This document shows positions 1-7,928 of a stretch of DNA of 64,000 bases, piece by piece (position 1 is the stretch's first letter; every line of letters begins with the position of its first letter). The translations under genes and the position numbers were made by a program. The notes beneath the pieces were generated by a model, which saw only the letters and a list, made by a program, of their open reading frames with translations, was not told the DNA's origin and did no database searches. Source of the DNA: Paucilactobacillus suebicus DSM 5007 = KCTC 3549 (GTDB lineage: Bacteria > Bacillota > Bacilli > Lactobacillales > Lactobacillaceae); the NCBI RefSeq assembly GCF_001434475.1, contig NZ_AZGF01000008.1:44795-108794 (forward strand), given 5' to 3'.

Positions 1-1257
1 GAAGCTCCGTGAATCTGTCAGCATACCGACAAAGTTAGGAAGCAAACTTTCTTGTGCAAATACCCGTAGTTGTTCATGCATACCTTCGGCAGTATCGTTG
101 AACCACCAGCCGGCACCTAACTGCATCCGTTGAACGCCACCTTCGAGGAAGGCACCCATCATTGTGGCCAATTCCATCCAGTCATTAGGATTCAATGAAT
201 AGAAGATTGACTTTGGAATGTCGTTAGTGTTGCGCATCTTGGTATATAGCTTTTGGATGTGCAATGCGATATCTGGTTGAGTACCAACGGCATCGTAACC
301 AGTATCGGCACCAAGTTGATCGTACATAGGACGGTTCAAGTCACGAACTGAGTTGATGTGGAACTGCATTGTCCAATCAAATTCTTTGTTGTACTTCATG
401 AGTTCCTCAAGTAAAGCAGTGAGGTACTTATCTTGTTCATCATCAGTTAGTTCTTCGTTCTTGATACCCTTTTGCATGATAGCGTTGACTTCTGCTTCGC
501 TAGCTTCAATAAAGTGGTATGTCCACAATGAGTGATCTGATAAACGGCCACCCATTTCATTGAAGAATTCAAAGCGTTGGTGAACAGCTTTCATCATGCT
601 CTTGAAATCAGTAATTTCAACGCCAGCTGCCTTACCAAGTGTCTGCAAGTATTCGCCGTAGTTAGGCTTGAAGATTTGAATCAGTCCATCTGGACGCATT
701 GCAGGAAGAACACGGAAGCCGTTTTCCTTTTCTTCTTTCTTCAATAACTTGTGATACTTAAGGTCTGAAGCTGGGTCATCAGTGGTGCAGACAGCCTTAA
801 CATTTGAATCCTTGATTAAGTTGCGTGGTTTGAATGCATCTGTGGCTAATAACTTGTTAGCCTTTTCCCAGATTGCTGGAGCGCTCTCACGGTTAAAGGT
901 GTCATTGATACCAAAGAACCGACGTAATTCAAGGTGAGTCCATTCGTATAATGGGTTACCAGCTGACTTCTCAATCGTTCCTGCCCAAGCAAGGAACTTC
1001 TCATATTCGTCACCGTCACCAGTGATGAGTTCTTCAGGAACACCATTGGCACGCATTAAGCGCCACTTGTAGTGATCACCATAATGGTCTTCGTTAATCC
1101 AAATCCGTGTGATGTTTGGATAATTCTTGTTCTCGTAAATTTCTTCTGGGTTTAAATGACAATGGAAATCGATGATTGGCATATCTTTTGCGTAGTCATT
1201 AAACAATTTAACAGCCATGTCATTTTGTAACAAAAAGTTGTCGTCTAGTAATGCCAT
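1..1257 (-). CDS. uxaC: Glucuronate (uronate) isomerase, 3' end outside window
   Basis: Isomerises D-glucuronate to D-fructuronate, and D-galacturonate to D-tagaturonate, at the start of cytoplasmic hexuronate catabolism. 419 codons are visible, open to the window edge; the family is usually about 470 residues, so some 50 C-terminal residues lie outside. The N-terminal metal-binding H-x-H is at residues 32-34 (DFHCHLNPEE), as expected for this amidohydrolase-fold family. The start is the ATG at 1257, preceded by an AAGGAG ribosome site. It is the most downstream gene here of a minus-strand run (GPH symporter, uxaE, uxaC), so it is probably co-transcribed with them. Family assignment is firm; substrate preference is not visible. 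Confidence 0.93.
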   Translation of the reverse strand, partial: MALLDDNFLLQNDMAVKLFNDYAKDMPIIDFHCHLNPEEIYENKNYPNITRIWINEDHYGDHYKWRLMRANGVPEELITGDGDEYEKFLAWAGTIEKSAGNPLYEWTHLELRRFFGINDTFNRESAPAIWEKANKLLATDAFKPRNLIKDSNVKAVCTTDDPASDLKYHKLLKKEEKENGFRVLPAMRPDGLIQIFKPNYGEYLQTLGKAAGVEITDFKSMMKAVHQRFEFFNEMGGRLSDHSLWTYHFIEASEAEVNAIMQKGIKNEELTDDEQDKYLTALLEELMKYNKEFDWTMQFHINSVRDLNRPMYDQLGADTGYDAVGTQPDIALHIQKLYTKMRNTNDIPKSIFYSLNPNDWMELATMMGAFLEGGVQRMQLGAGWWFNDTAEGMHEQLRVFAQESLLPNFVGMLTDSRSF

Positions 1258-1315
1258 GTGAAATACACTCTCCTTAATTTTTATCGGTTATTTAGAAATT
1301 TGTATCTGTCATAAC

Positions 1316-1380
1316 AACACACCGTTTTGAAAACGATAAGCCTGCGATTCCCGCAGGAAAAACAGACTTATCAATGTGTT
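1316..1380. other. Nested hairpin between uxaE and uxaC
   Basis: Several palindromes nest here: AACACA (1316) with TGTGTT (1375), CGTTTT with AAAACG (1323-1335), GATAAG (1335) with CTTATC (1367), and CCTGCG (1341) with CGCAGG (1352). No U-run follows, so it is more likely an intercistronic stability or processing hairpin than a terminator. It lies in the 140 bp between uxaE and uxaC. Confidence 0.5.
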
Positions 1381-1397
1381 AGCGATCAAGCGCTACA

Positions 1398-2957
1398 TTA
1401 TTTTGGTTCGTACTTTGCACGTACTTCGTCTCTAGAAGCAGCCTTACCTTGTAGTAAGTCGATATGTTCTGAGATGTGACGGTTCAAGTAGTCATCATAT
1501 TGATCTTGGTGATCAGTCAATACCTTGAAGAAACGATCACGGAAGACATAACGGAAGCTTTCTTGATATGTCAACAAGTTCCCATACATAGTGTGGATGA
1601 TTTGCCGTGGGTTGTCATCACTGAGCAATGACATAACGTTGCTGTCATTGATTGTTTCTGGCTTAGGAGAGTTGTCCTTGTCAGCAGTGAAGACGTAGAA
1701 TGGCTTAACATCTTGCAGGTGGTTGTAGGCATATGAGTACATTTCCTTCATCAATTCAGGATCATGCTTTGCGATAACACGCATAGCTTCAAGCCAGTTC
1801 GTTCCGGCAGTCTTTACGTGCCAGCCAGTACCGTCGTCCAATTTGTGAACGATTGGGTATACTGAAAGCTTATCTGAACCTGAGTGAATACTTACACGGT
1901 AGCCAAAGTGCTTTGAAATAGCTTGGTGAATCTTGTATTCACGTTCGAAGCGATCCAAGTCACCAATGTAATCGATGGCTTTCTGGAATTCACCATAGAA
2001 CTTAGGTGCCAAAGTTTCTGGAGTGATACCCTTTTCGTGCAATTCGTTAGCAAAGAAGTAATGGTTTGCTGGAGTTGTTGGCACGATAGTTTCATCCATT
2101 GAAATTTCGAAGTCCAAGTTGTTTGGTTCGATGAAACGATGATAGATGAATTCGCCATAAAGTACGGCGTCAAAGAAGATTAATACTGATTGTTCAACAT
2201 CTTTCTTGGTAAAGTGAACTTCTGCACCGTCGCCAAGATCGAATGTCTTGTCCAAGTAAGTGTCGTTGAAGTACTTAACATAGTCATCATCCAAAGCATT
2301 GAACTTAGCATCCAATTCTTCATCAGATAGATCAGCAATTTCGTTGTGGATCTTCTTAGTAGCATCCAAAGTGATCATGGTGCAGCCACTTTCAACGGCA
2401 TATTCAACTTCATAAGGTTCCTTAACGTGGTCGCCATCAGCACCCCATCCAGTTGTGTAACCTTCTTCGAAGATTGCCCATGCAGCTGAAGTAACAACAT
2501 CTAATTCTGTCCGGTCAGTCAAAAGCAATTCACGAATTGATTGTTGGCCTAAGATAGGGAAGATGCCACGGCCTTTGAATAAACGTAAGTGAGCGTTTGA
2601 AGCATTGCCTAAACGATCACCTAAACCAAAGGTGTACTTGTAGCCATGACGTGAAATTGGTTTAACCCATTGGAAACGCTTTGCAATGGCATCGTTGTTA
2701 GCCTTAGTTAAAGGTGCAACAACTAAAGTCTTGCCTGCGCCGGCAACTTCTGTTTCTTCGGCGTCAAAGTCACCGATTGTATTGCCGTTTTCAAAAACAA
2801 CTAATTTCTTTTCATTGTTAGCATGTGAAATGAAGTAAACATTTGTACGATCAACCTGAATTGATGGAACATAGACATCCTTGTCACTTAGGTTTGAATA
2901 GTCACCATTTGCGGCGAAGATTTCTCTTGCGTCATCAATATACTTACTTGTACTCAT
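1398..2957 (-). CDS. uxaE: Tagaturonate epimerase family protein
   Basis: Predicted to interconvert D-tagaturonate and D-fructuronate, so that galacturonate- and glucuronate-derived carbon meet at fructuronate. About 519 residues. Motifs typical of the UxaE family are visible: GDRLG and QQS-RE in the first third, a GWGADGDHVK segment, HSGSDK near residue 357 and then HVKTAGT. The start chosen is the ATG at 2957, six bases after a GGAGGT site; a TTG one codon upstream sits too close to that site. It lies between the GPH symporter and uxaC on the same strand. Function is inferred from family resemblance to the characterised Thermotoga enzyme. Confidence 0.85.
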   Translation of the reverse strand: MSTSKYIDDAREIFAANGDYSNLSDKDVYVPSIQVDRTNVYFISHANNEKKLVVFENGNTIGDFDAEETEVAGAGKTLVVAPLTKANNDAIAKRFQWVKPISRHGYKYTFGLGDRLGNASNAHLRLFKGRGIFPILGQQSIRELLLTDRTELDVVTSAAWAIFEEGYTTGWGADGDHVKEPYEVEYAVESGCTMITLDATKKIHNEIADLSDEELDAKFNALDDDYVKYFNDTYLDKTFDLGDGAEVHFTKKDVEQSVLIFFDAVLYGEFIYHRFIEPNNLDFEISMDETIVPTTPANHYFFANELHEKGITPETLAPKFYGEFQKAIDYIGDLDRFEREYKIHQAISKHFGYRVSIHSGSDKLSVYPIVHKLDDGTGWHVKTAGTNWLEAMRVIAKHDPELMKEMYSYAYNHLQDVKPFYVFTADKDNSPKPETINDSNVMSLLSDDNPRQIIHTMYGNLLTYQESFRYVFRDRFFKVLTDHQDQYDDYLNRHISEHIDLLQGKAASRDEVRAKYEPK

Positions 2958-2999
2958 CAAATTACCTCCATAAATTTTTTTAAATAGTCTAATTAAAGA

Positions 3000-4481
3000 T
3001 TATTCATTATCGTCATTATCACCGATAGTACCATGTTCCCATTTGCCGTTATCAAGATCAGTAGCAACCTTTTCGAAACGATCGTCATTCAACTTGTAAA
3101 GAAGACCGATAACAATAGCAGCAATAATCATACATGCACCAGGGTAAAGAGTCATCGCACCCTTGATACCTAATAAAGTATCTGAAGATTGATGTGCGTT
3201 TGCAACGTAACCAGTGATGGCAAGAATACCAGCACTGACAATAGCAGCTAATGATTGAGCAATCTTACGTGAAAAGTTGAAGGCAGCGTATGTGATAGCT
3301 TCCTTACGCATACCAGTATGCCATTCCCCGTAATCAATAACGTCAGAAACGAAGGCCCAAGTAATACCATTAGGGATACACATTGCAGCGTAACCAATTG
3401 TAACCAAAACAATAAATGTTGTAGGACTAGTTGGCATAACAAAGTTCAAAAGACTAGCTAAACCAGAAATAACCAAGCAAACAACTGTTGTCTTCTTCTT
3501 ACCAAATGCCTTAGTAAGGAATGGAATTGAGAAGATAGCAATGATAGAAACACCCATCATGATTGAGTTAACAAGTGGTTGATAGTTAATGTTACCCAAG
3601 TTGTATTGAGCAAAGTAAACCATCATCGTGTTGTTAGTGTTCATGGCTGAGATAGTGAACAAAGTCATCAGGATAACTGTAAACAAAGGTCCGTTAGTAA
3701 AGACAACCTTTAAGTAATCCTTAGCGGCGTTACCACTCTTACTCTTGTCAGTCTTCTTACGATCGATCTTAACGTTTTCTTTTGTTCCTAAGAAACAAAC
3801 GAAGAACATACATACACCGATAAATGCGAAGATTGCGGCTGTCCAGAAGTAGCCATGACGTTCGTTACTGCTACCCATACCACCACCAAGCAATTCCATC
3901 AAAGGAATAAATGCAACACCGGCGATGAATTGGGCACCAACTGAACCAATCTGACGTGAAGTAGCCATGAAGCTACGATCTTGTGGGTTACGCGACATAA
4001 CCGACGCCAGTGATCCATAAGGGTCATTAGTAAATGAATAGAACAAGCCCCAGATCATGTATGCAATATATGCGTACGCGATCTTGCCACCACCAGATAA
4101 GCCTAGTGGCATGTAGAATGTAACGACAGTCATAATACCAAGAATAATAGCTGACAACATCATGACTGGCCGGAACTTACCTTGCTTACCAATGTTCTTA
4201 CGATTATCAATAAGAGTCCCAGCAATTGGATCCATAAATGCATCGAAAATCTTTGTAAATGCGAAGATACCGGCAACGGCACCGGCACCAATACCTGCGG
4301 CATCGGTCCAGAACTTAGTCAGGTATGCTTGACCTAAGTCAAACATGAAACCATTACCGAAGTCCCCAAACCCATAAGCAATCTTTTGCGTTACGGGAAT
4401 TTGCTTACTATAGTTAGCATCGACCATCTTTTGCGGCATTGACGGCTCGCGGTGATGCCCTGTACTTGGATTGTCACTCAT
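3000..4481 (-). CDS. GPH-family sugar/uronide:cation symporter
   Basis: Membrane carrier of the glycoside-pentoside-hexuronide (MelB-like) family, 493 residues with about 12 hydrophobic segments. The N-terminal motif region (AYGFGDFGNGF, then KIFDAFMDP-AG) and the DYGEWHTGMR segment are typical GPH signatures. Its hydrophilic N-terminus of about 30 residues is rather long. The start is the ATG at 4481 with a GGGAG site. Being first in the run with uxaE and uxaC, it probably imports glucuronate, glucuronides or aldouronic acids. The leader carries a TAACAT half-site (4518-4525) like the operators near the adjacent lacI gene, so regulation by that LacI protein is plausible. Confidence 0.88.
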   Translation of the reverse strand: MSDNPSTGHHREPSMPQKMVDANYSKQIPVTQKIAYGFGDFGNGFMFDLGQAYLTKFWTDAAGIGAGAVAGIFAFTKIFDAFMDPIAGTLIDNRKNIGKQGKFRPVMMLSAIILGIMTVVTFYMPLGLSGGGKIAYAYIAYMIWGLFYSFTNDPYGSLASVMSRNPQDRSFMATSRQIGSVGAQFIAGVAFIPLMELLGGGMGSSNERHGYFWTAAIFAFIGVCMFFVCFLGTKENVKIDRKKTDKSKSGNAAKDYLKVVFTNGPLFTVILMTLFTISAMNTNNTMMVYFAQYNLGNINYQPLVNSIMMGVSIIAIFSIPFLTKAFGKKKTTVVCLVISGLASLLNFVMPTSPTTFIVLVTIGYAAMCIPNGITWAFVSDVIDYGEWHTGMRKEAITYAAFNFSRKIAQSLAAIVSAGILAITGYVANAHQSSDTLLGIKGAMTLYPGACMIIAAIVIGLLYKLNDDRFEKVATDLDNGKWEHGTIGDNDDNE

Positions 4482-4594
4482 TATTTTTCACTCCCTTTTT
4501 CGGCTCTAAATGCACACGGTAACATTTTATCCGAAAAAAATATAAAATTTCAAACACCAAACAAACCAACGACTTAACAAGAATAATAATTTTT

Positions 4595-4608
4595 ACGAAG
4601 CGCTTCGT
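4595..4608. promoter_or_regulatory. 14-bp palindromic operator candidate
   Basis: ACGAAGCGCTTCGT is a perfect palindrome about 115 bp upstream of the GPH symporter start and resembles LacI/CcpA-type operators with a central CG. It could bind CcpA or the adjacent LacI-family protein. Confidence 0.5.
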
Positions 4609-4630
4609 TAAAATAGCAATAAATTATTTT

Positions 4631-4644
4631 TGTTAACGGTTTCA
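4631..4644 (-). promoter_or_regulatory. cre-like site
   Basis: Read on the minus strand this is TGAAACCGTTAACA, one mismatch from the catabolite-responsive element pattern TGWAARCGYTWNCW. It lies upstream of the uronate operon, where CcpA repression would make sense. Assigned from sequence match only. Confidence 0.45.
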
Positions 4645-4808
4645 TTGTAAGCCTTATCATATTTTTGTCAACGCTTTTTTTGAAACTAAATCCTAGTGGA
4701 TCAACATTTTTACTAAAAAATAATTGCATATGTGATTAGCGTCACGATTGTTAAATCGGTTGTATTCTTATTCTAAAGCGGTTTTTACTGGGATGAATTT
4801 GTGCTTAT

Positions 4809-4824
4809 ATGTTACCGGTAACAT
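4809..4824. promoter_or_regulatory. 16-bp palindromic operator (ATGTTA half-sites)
   Basis: ATGTTACCGGTAACAT is a perfect palindrome. Its half-site ATGTTA recurs in the palindromes at 6214-6229 and 6363-6390, and singly at 4518-4525, suggesting one shared regulator, most simply the LacI-family product of 5096-6094. Confidence 0.6.
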
Positions 4825-4960
4825 TATTTAGTTTTACTATTTTTTTACTTTGAAATATTTAACTTAGTCGTCAGGACGAGGATGCTGGGATAATTATGGT
4901 AGAATGTTGTCAGGTTAATTTGGGAAGATTTGGTTGTTTTCCTTAGCTTTATATAGATTA

Positions 4961-5082
4961 AACGTGTTCCGGAACGCTGAAGCCTAACGGATAAGACATG
5001 ATTGGAAATCAATTGCAAAAAACGCAATCGATTTCCAATCATGTCTTATCCCACGGCTTCAAATCGCGTTCCGTCACACTCT
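4961..5082. repeat. LIR-1: long bulged hairpin, type I
   Basis: Outer stem GGAACGC (4971) with GCGTTCC (5066); 1-nt bulge t4978 facing the 5-nt bulge aaatc (5061-5065); middle stem GAAGCC with GGCTTC; internal loop taac/cac; a perfect 22-bp inner stem (4989-5010 with 5030-5051); then ATTGC/GCAAT around an A-rich loop. Edges are AACGTG and CACTCT. Unlike most LIRs it lies upstream of a gene: its right edge is about 14 bp before the lacI start codon, so it would form part of that gene's 5' leader. Confidence 0.85.
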
Positions 5083-5095
5083 GAGGGGTTTTCCA

Positions 5096-6094
5096 ATGGT
5101 AACAATTCGAGAAGTCGCAAAAATCGCTGGGGTTTCCATGACTACCGTGTCACGAGCCTTTAATCCTAAAGCGGTCATTAAAGAAGAAACACGCCAGCGA
5201 ATATTTAAAATTGCTGACGACATTGGCTATGCACCAAACATCAGTGCCCGCGGTTTAGTCACAAACAAGAAGTTCGTGATTGGCGTCTTTCTTTCAAGTA
5301 TTCATACTGATATGTCTACTTACCTATCAGATATCATAAGTAACATTCACGATTCTCTACCGGAAAACTACCTGTTATCGGTCGAGGGAATCGATCGTAT
5401 TCAGAGCTTCGATCAAAAGGTTAAAAATCGATTTGATGGAATTTTGGTAGTTAGTCAATCTGCTGCTGATAACCAATTCATTTACAAGTTAAAAAATAAT
5501 AACATTCCAATGGTCGTCGTCCTCCGTGCAATGGATAATCCAGAGATTGACAATATCTACGCAGACGATGAAAAAGGTATCCTAGATGCTATCAACTACA
5601 TTGCTAGGCAAGGGCACAAACGAATTGGATTTATTGAAGGCCCACCCTCTTATGAAAACACAATTAAAAGACGACGTGGTGTTGAACTAGGATGTGTTGC
5701 CAACCATTTAAAACTGGTTGATGATGCAATCAAGATCGGTGATTTTGGTCCAATCACCGGTAAGAACTTAATGGAAGAAATTCTAGAACTGCCTAAGGAA
5801 ATCAGGCCAACTTGTGTCGTCTGTGCTAATGATGATATGGCCATTGGTGCTTTTCGTGCTTGCTACGAAAAAGGCATTAAAATTCCTGAGGAAATGTCAA
5901 TTACTGGTTTTGATGACAACAGTTATTCAAAATTGAGCACCCCCGCATTAACAACAATTTCTAATCCGATTCCTGAAATGGCCAGTTTAGGAATTAAACG
6001 GCTGATCTCAACAATTGAAAGTCCCAAAAAAGTTCGTCTGTTCCAGTCATTACCTACTAAGTTAATTATTAGAGAATCAGTGGCTAAAATTTAA
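5096..6094 (+). CDS. LacI-family transcriptional regulator
   Basis: 332 residues. The N-terminal LacI helix-turn-helix is at about residues 3-22 (REVAKIAGVSMTTVSRAF), followed by the hinge and a periplasmic-binding-protein-like effector domain to about residue 330, including the usual C-terminal segment SITGFDDNSYSKL. It sits between the uronate operon (minus strand) and the xyloside operon (plus strand) and is the obvious candidate to bind the nearby ATGTTA palindromes. The inducer cannot be read from sequence; a xylo-oligosaccharide or uronate is likely from context. The ATG at 5096 follows a GAGGGG site that directly abuts hairpin LIR-1. Confidence 0.92.
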   Translation: MVTIREVAKIAGVSMTTVSRAFNPKAVIKEETRQRIFKIADDIGYAPNISARGLVTNKKFVIGVFLSSIHTDMSTYLSDIISNIHDSLPENYLLSVEGIDRIQSFDQKVKNRFDGILVVSQSAADNQFIYKLKNNNIPMVVVLRAMDNPEIDNIYADDEKGILDAINYIARQGHKRIGFIEGPPSYENTIKRRRGVELGCVANHLKLVDDAIKIGDFGPITGKNLMEEILELPKEIRPTCVVCANDDMAIGAFRACYEKGIKIPEEMSITGFDDNSYSKLSTPALTTISNPIPEMASLGIKRLISTIESPKKVRLFQSLPTKLIIRESVAKI

Positions 6095-6121
6095 ATTTGT
6101 CAAAACACTAACAGTATAGTT

Positions 6122-6170
6122 AAAAGAGCAGTAAATCATTCTTATCTAGATGATCTACTACTCTTTTATT
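6122..6170 (+). terminator. Terminator after lacI-type gene
   Basis: An AAAAGAGcAGTAaATCA arm pairs with TGATcTACTaCTCTTTT, followed by a short T-rich stretch, 28 bp after the regulator stop codon. Confidence 0.7.
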
Positions 6171-6213
6171 AGTTTCTAAACATTTGATATCTGTACCAAC
6201 AAACAGAATATTT

Positions 6214-6229
6214 ATGTTAACGTTAACAT
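6214..6229. promoter_or_regulatory. 16-bp palindromic operator ATGTTAACGTTAACAT
   Basis: Perfect palindrome in the 405-bp region before the second GPH symporter. It has the same half-site as the palindromes at 4809 and 6363. Confidence 0.65.
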
Positions 6230-6362
6230 TATTTCAAAATATTTTCAGTTTTAAATCTCGTCGCATTTCAGTAACCGCTTACTATACTGGTGATATAGCC
6301 ATTTATATTTGCCATAAGTTAGTGTTGCACTTCTAAAAATTATATGTTAATGTGTGTTTATC

Positions 6363-6390
6363 AAATTAATGTTAACGTTAACATTAATTT
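6363..6390. promoter_or_regulatory. 28-bp perfect palindromic operator
   Basis: The palindrome is centred between 6376 and 6377, with core ATGTTAACGTTAACAT extended by AAATTA/TAATTT on the two sides. It lies about 110 bp upstream of the GPH-GH43 operon and 134 bp (centre to mid-site about 155 bp) from the 6214 copy. Two operators spaced this way would allow repression looping by a LacI-family tetramer. Confidence 0.7.
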
Positions 6391-6435
6391 AGCATCTCTT
6401 ACCCATTGCAATGGAGATTTTTTTTGAGATATTTT

Positions 6436-6449
6436 TGAAAGCGCTTTTC
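6436..6449 (+). promoter_or_regulatory. cre-like site before xyloside operon
   Basis: TGAAAGCGCTTTTC matches the first twelve positions of TGWAARCGYTWNCW and departs in the last two. It is 50 bp before the symporter start, consistent with CcpA control. Confidence 0.55.
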
Positions 6450-6499
6450 GAATTCTGCACGTAATTGATTTGTTCAATTAACTAAGGAGGAGTCGTCAC

Positions 6500-7894
6500 A
6501 TGGACGCCAGTTCAAAAAAAATTCGCCCAATTGGTAAAATATCGGCGGGTGAAAAGTTCGGGTTTGGATTAGGTGATATGGCTTGTAACCTAGTCTATGC
6601 CAGTATCTCTAGCTATCTTTTATTTTTCTATACCGATGTCTTCGGTATAAGTGCTGCAGCCGCAGCCTTAATGTTTCTGATTGTGCGATTTGTAGATGCA
6701 TTTTCAGACCCCATCATGGGTTTCATCATTGATCACACAAATACAAGATTTGGTCGTTTCCGTCCATTCTTGCTCTATGGTGCTGTTCCATTTGCTGTTT
6801 TGGCTGTTCTTTGTTTTTCAAGTCCATCATTTCAGGGTGCAACTAAGTTAATTTATGCGTATGCCACCTATATCTTGTTGGATGTGTGCTATACATTTGT
6901 CAATGTGCCTTATGGTGCTTTAACTGCTGCTATGACCAATGATCAACAAGAATCCGTTAGTTTAACTACTTACCGGACATTCTTAGCAAATGTTGGTCAA
7001 GTTATCGTTGCATTTGGTGTTCCATTTTTAGCAGATGCAATGACAAAATCTGTTGGTCTTTCCAAAGCATGGCAGTTAACAATGGTCATCATGGGTACCA
7101 TTGGTGGTGTACTATTGCTTATCTGTTTTGGTACAACTCATGAACGTGTAAAGACTCCACCTACACATTTAAAGATATCATTAAAAGATGTCTTCGCACA
7201 ATTCAGAGTAAATCGTCCATTAGTTGTCCTATGTATCTTCTTCTTTGTTATCTATGGTGTTAAATCAATTGTTAGTTCAACTGGTATCTATTACGTTACC
7301 TACTATGTTGGCCGTGCTGATTTAGTTAAATGGTATTCACTGGCGGGTACATTACCAGCTTTAGCATTTATTCCTATTATTCCATGGTTAGCAAAAAAGA
7401 TGACAAAATTTCAACTAATTATTGTATCCGTTGCTTGCGATATCATTGGTATGGCTGGATTATTCTTCTGCCAACCAAGTTGGATTGCTTTAATCTTTAT
7501 TTCACGTGGAATTGCATCTGTTGGTAATGGGATGATCAGTGCATACATGTGGGCTCTTATTCCTGAAACCGTTGAATATGGTGAATGGAAAACTAACAAA
7601 CGAATGGGCGGGATGATTTATGCCATTATTGGTTTCGTGTTTAAGTGTGGTACAGCTCTAGGCGGTATGATTCCAGGATTGGTATTATCCATGACTGGTT
7701 ACGTTGAAGGTGTCCAACATCAAAGTGCTGGGGCCATTCACGGTATCGTGCTTGCAACCACAATTATTCCAATCATTATCTACTTCATCGCCATTATCTC
7801 AATGAAGTTCTACAACTTGGACAAGGATACTTATGCTAAGATTTCCGCTGAATTAAAGGCACGTAACGCTAAGGAATTAGATTCACAAGATTAA
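6500..7894 (+). CDS. GPH-family xyloside:cation symporter
   Basis: 464 residues with about 12 transmembrane segments. GPH hallmarks include the N-terminal FGLGDMACN, RFVDAFSDPIMG, and the late VEYGEWKTNKRMGGM segment. It starts at ATG 6500 after an AAGGAGG site. The gene is followed 34 bp later by a GH43 beta-xylosidase, so this carrier is most likely a xylo-oligosaccharide or xyloside importer (XynP/XylP-like). It is clearly related to, but distinct from, the minus-strand GPH symporter at 3000-4481. Upstream operators at 6214 and 6363 and a cre-like site at 6436 suggest dual control by the local LacI protein and CcpA. Confidence 0.9.
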   Translation: MDASSKKIRPIGKISAGEKFGFGLGDMACNLVYASISSYLLFFYTDVFGISAAAAALMFLIVRFVDAFSDPIMGFIIDHTNTRFGRFRPFLLYGAVPFAVLAVLCFSSPSFQGATKLIYAYATYILLDVCYTFVNVPYGALTAAMTNDQQESVSLTTYRTFLANVGQVIVAFGVPFLADAMTKSVGLSKAWQLTMVIMGTIGGVLLLICFGTTHERVKTPPTHLKISLKDVFAQFRVNRPLVVLCIFFFVIYGVKSIVSSTGIYYVTYYVGRADLVKWYSLAGTLPALAFIPIIPWLAKKMTKFQLIIVSVACDIIGMAGLFFCQPSWIALIFISRGIASVGNGMISAYMWALIPETVEYGEWKTNKRMGGMIYAIIGFVFKCGTALGGMIPGLVLSMTGYVEGVQHQSAGAIHGIVLATTIIPIIIYFIAIISMKFYNLDKDTYAKISAELKARNAKELDSQD

Positions 7895-7928
7895 TTTTGA
7901 AATATTTGTATATGAAAAGAGTGATTTC

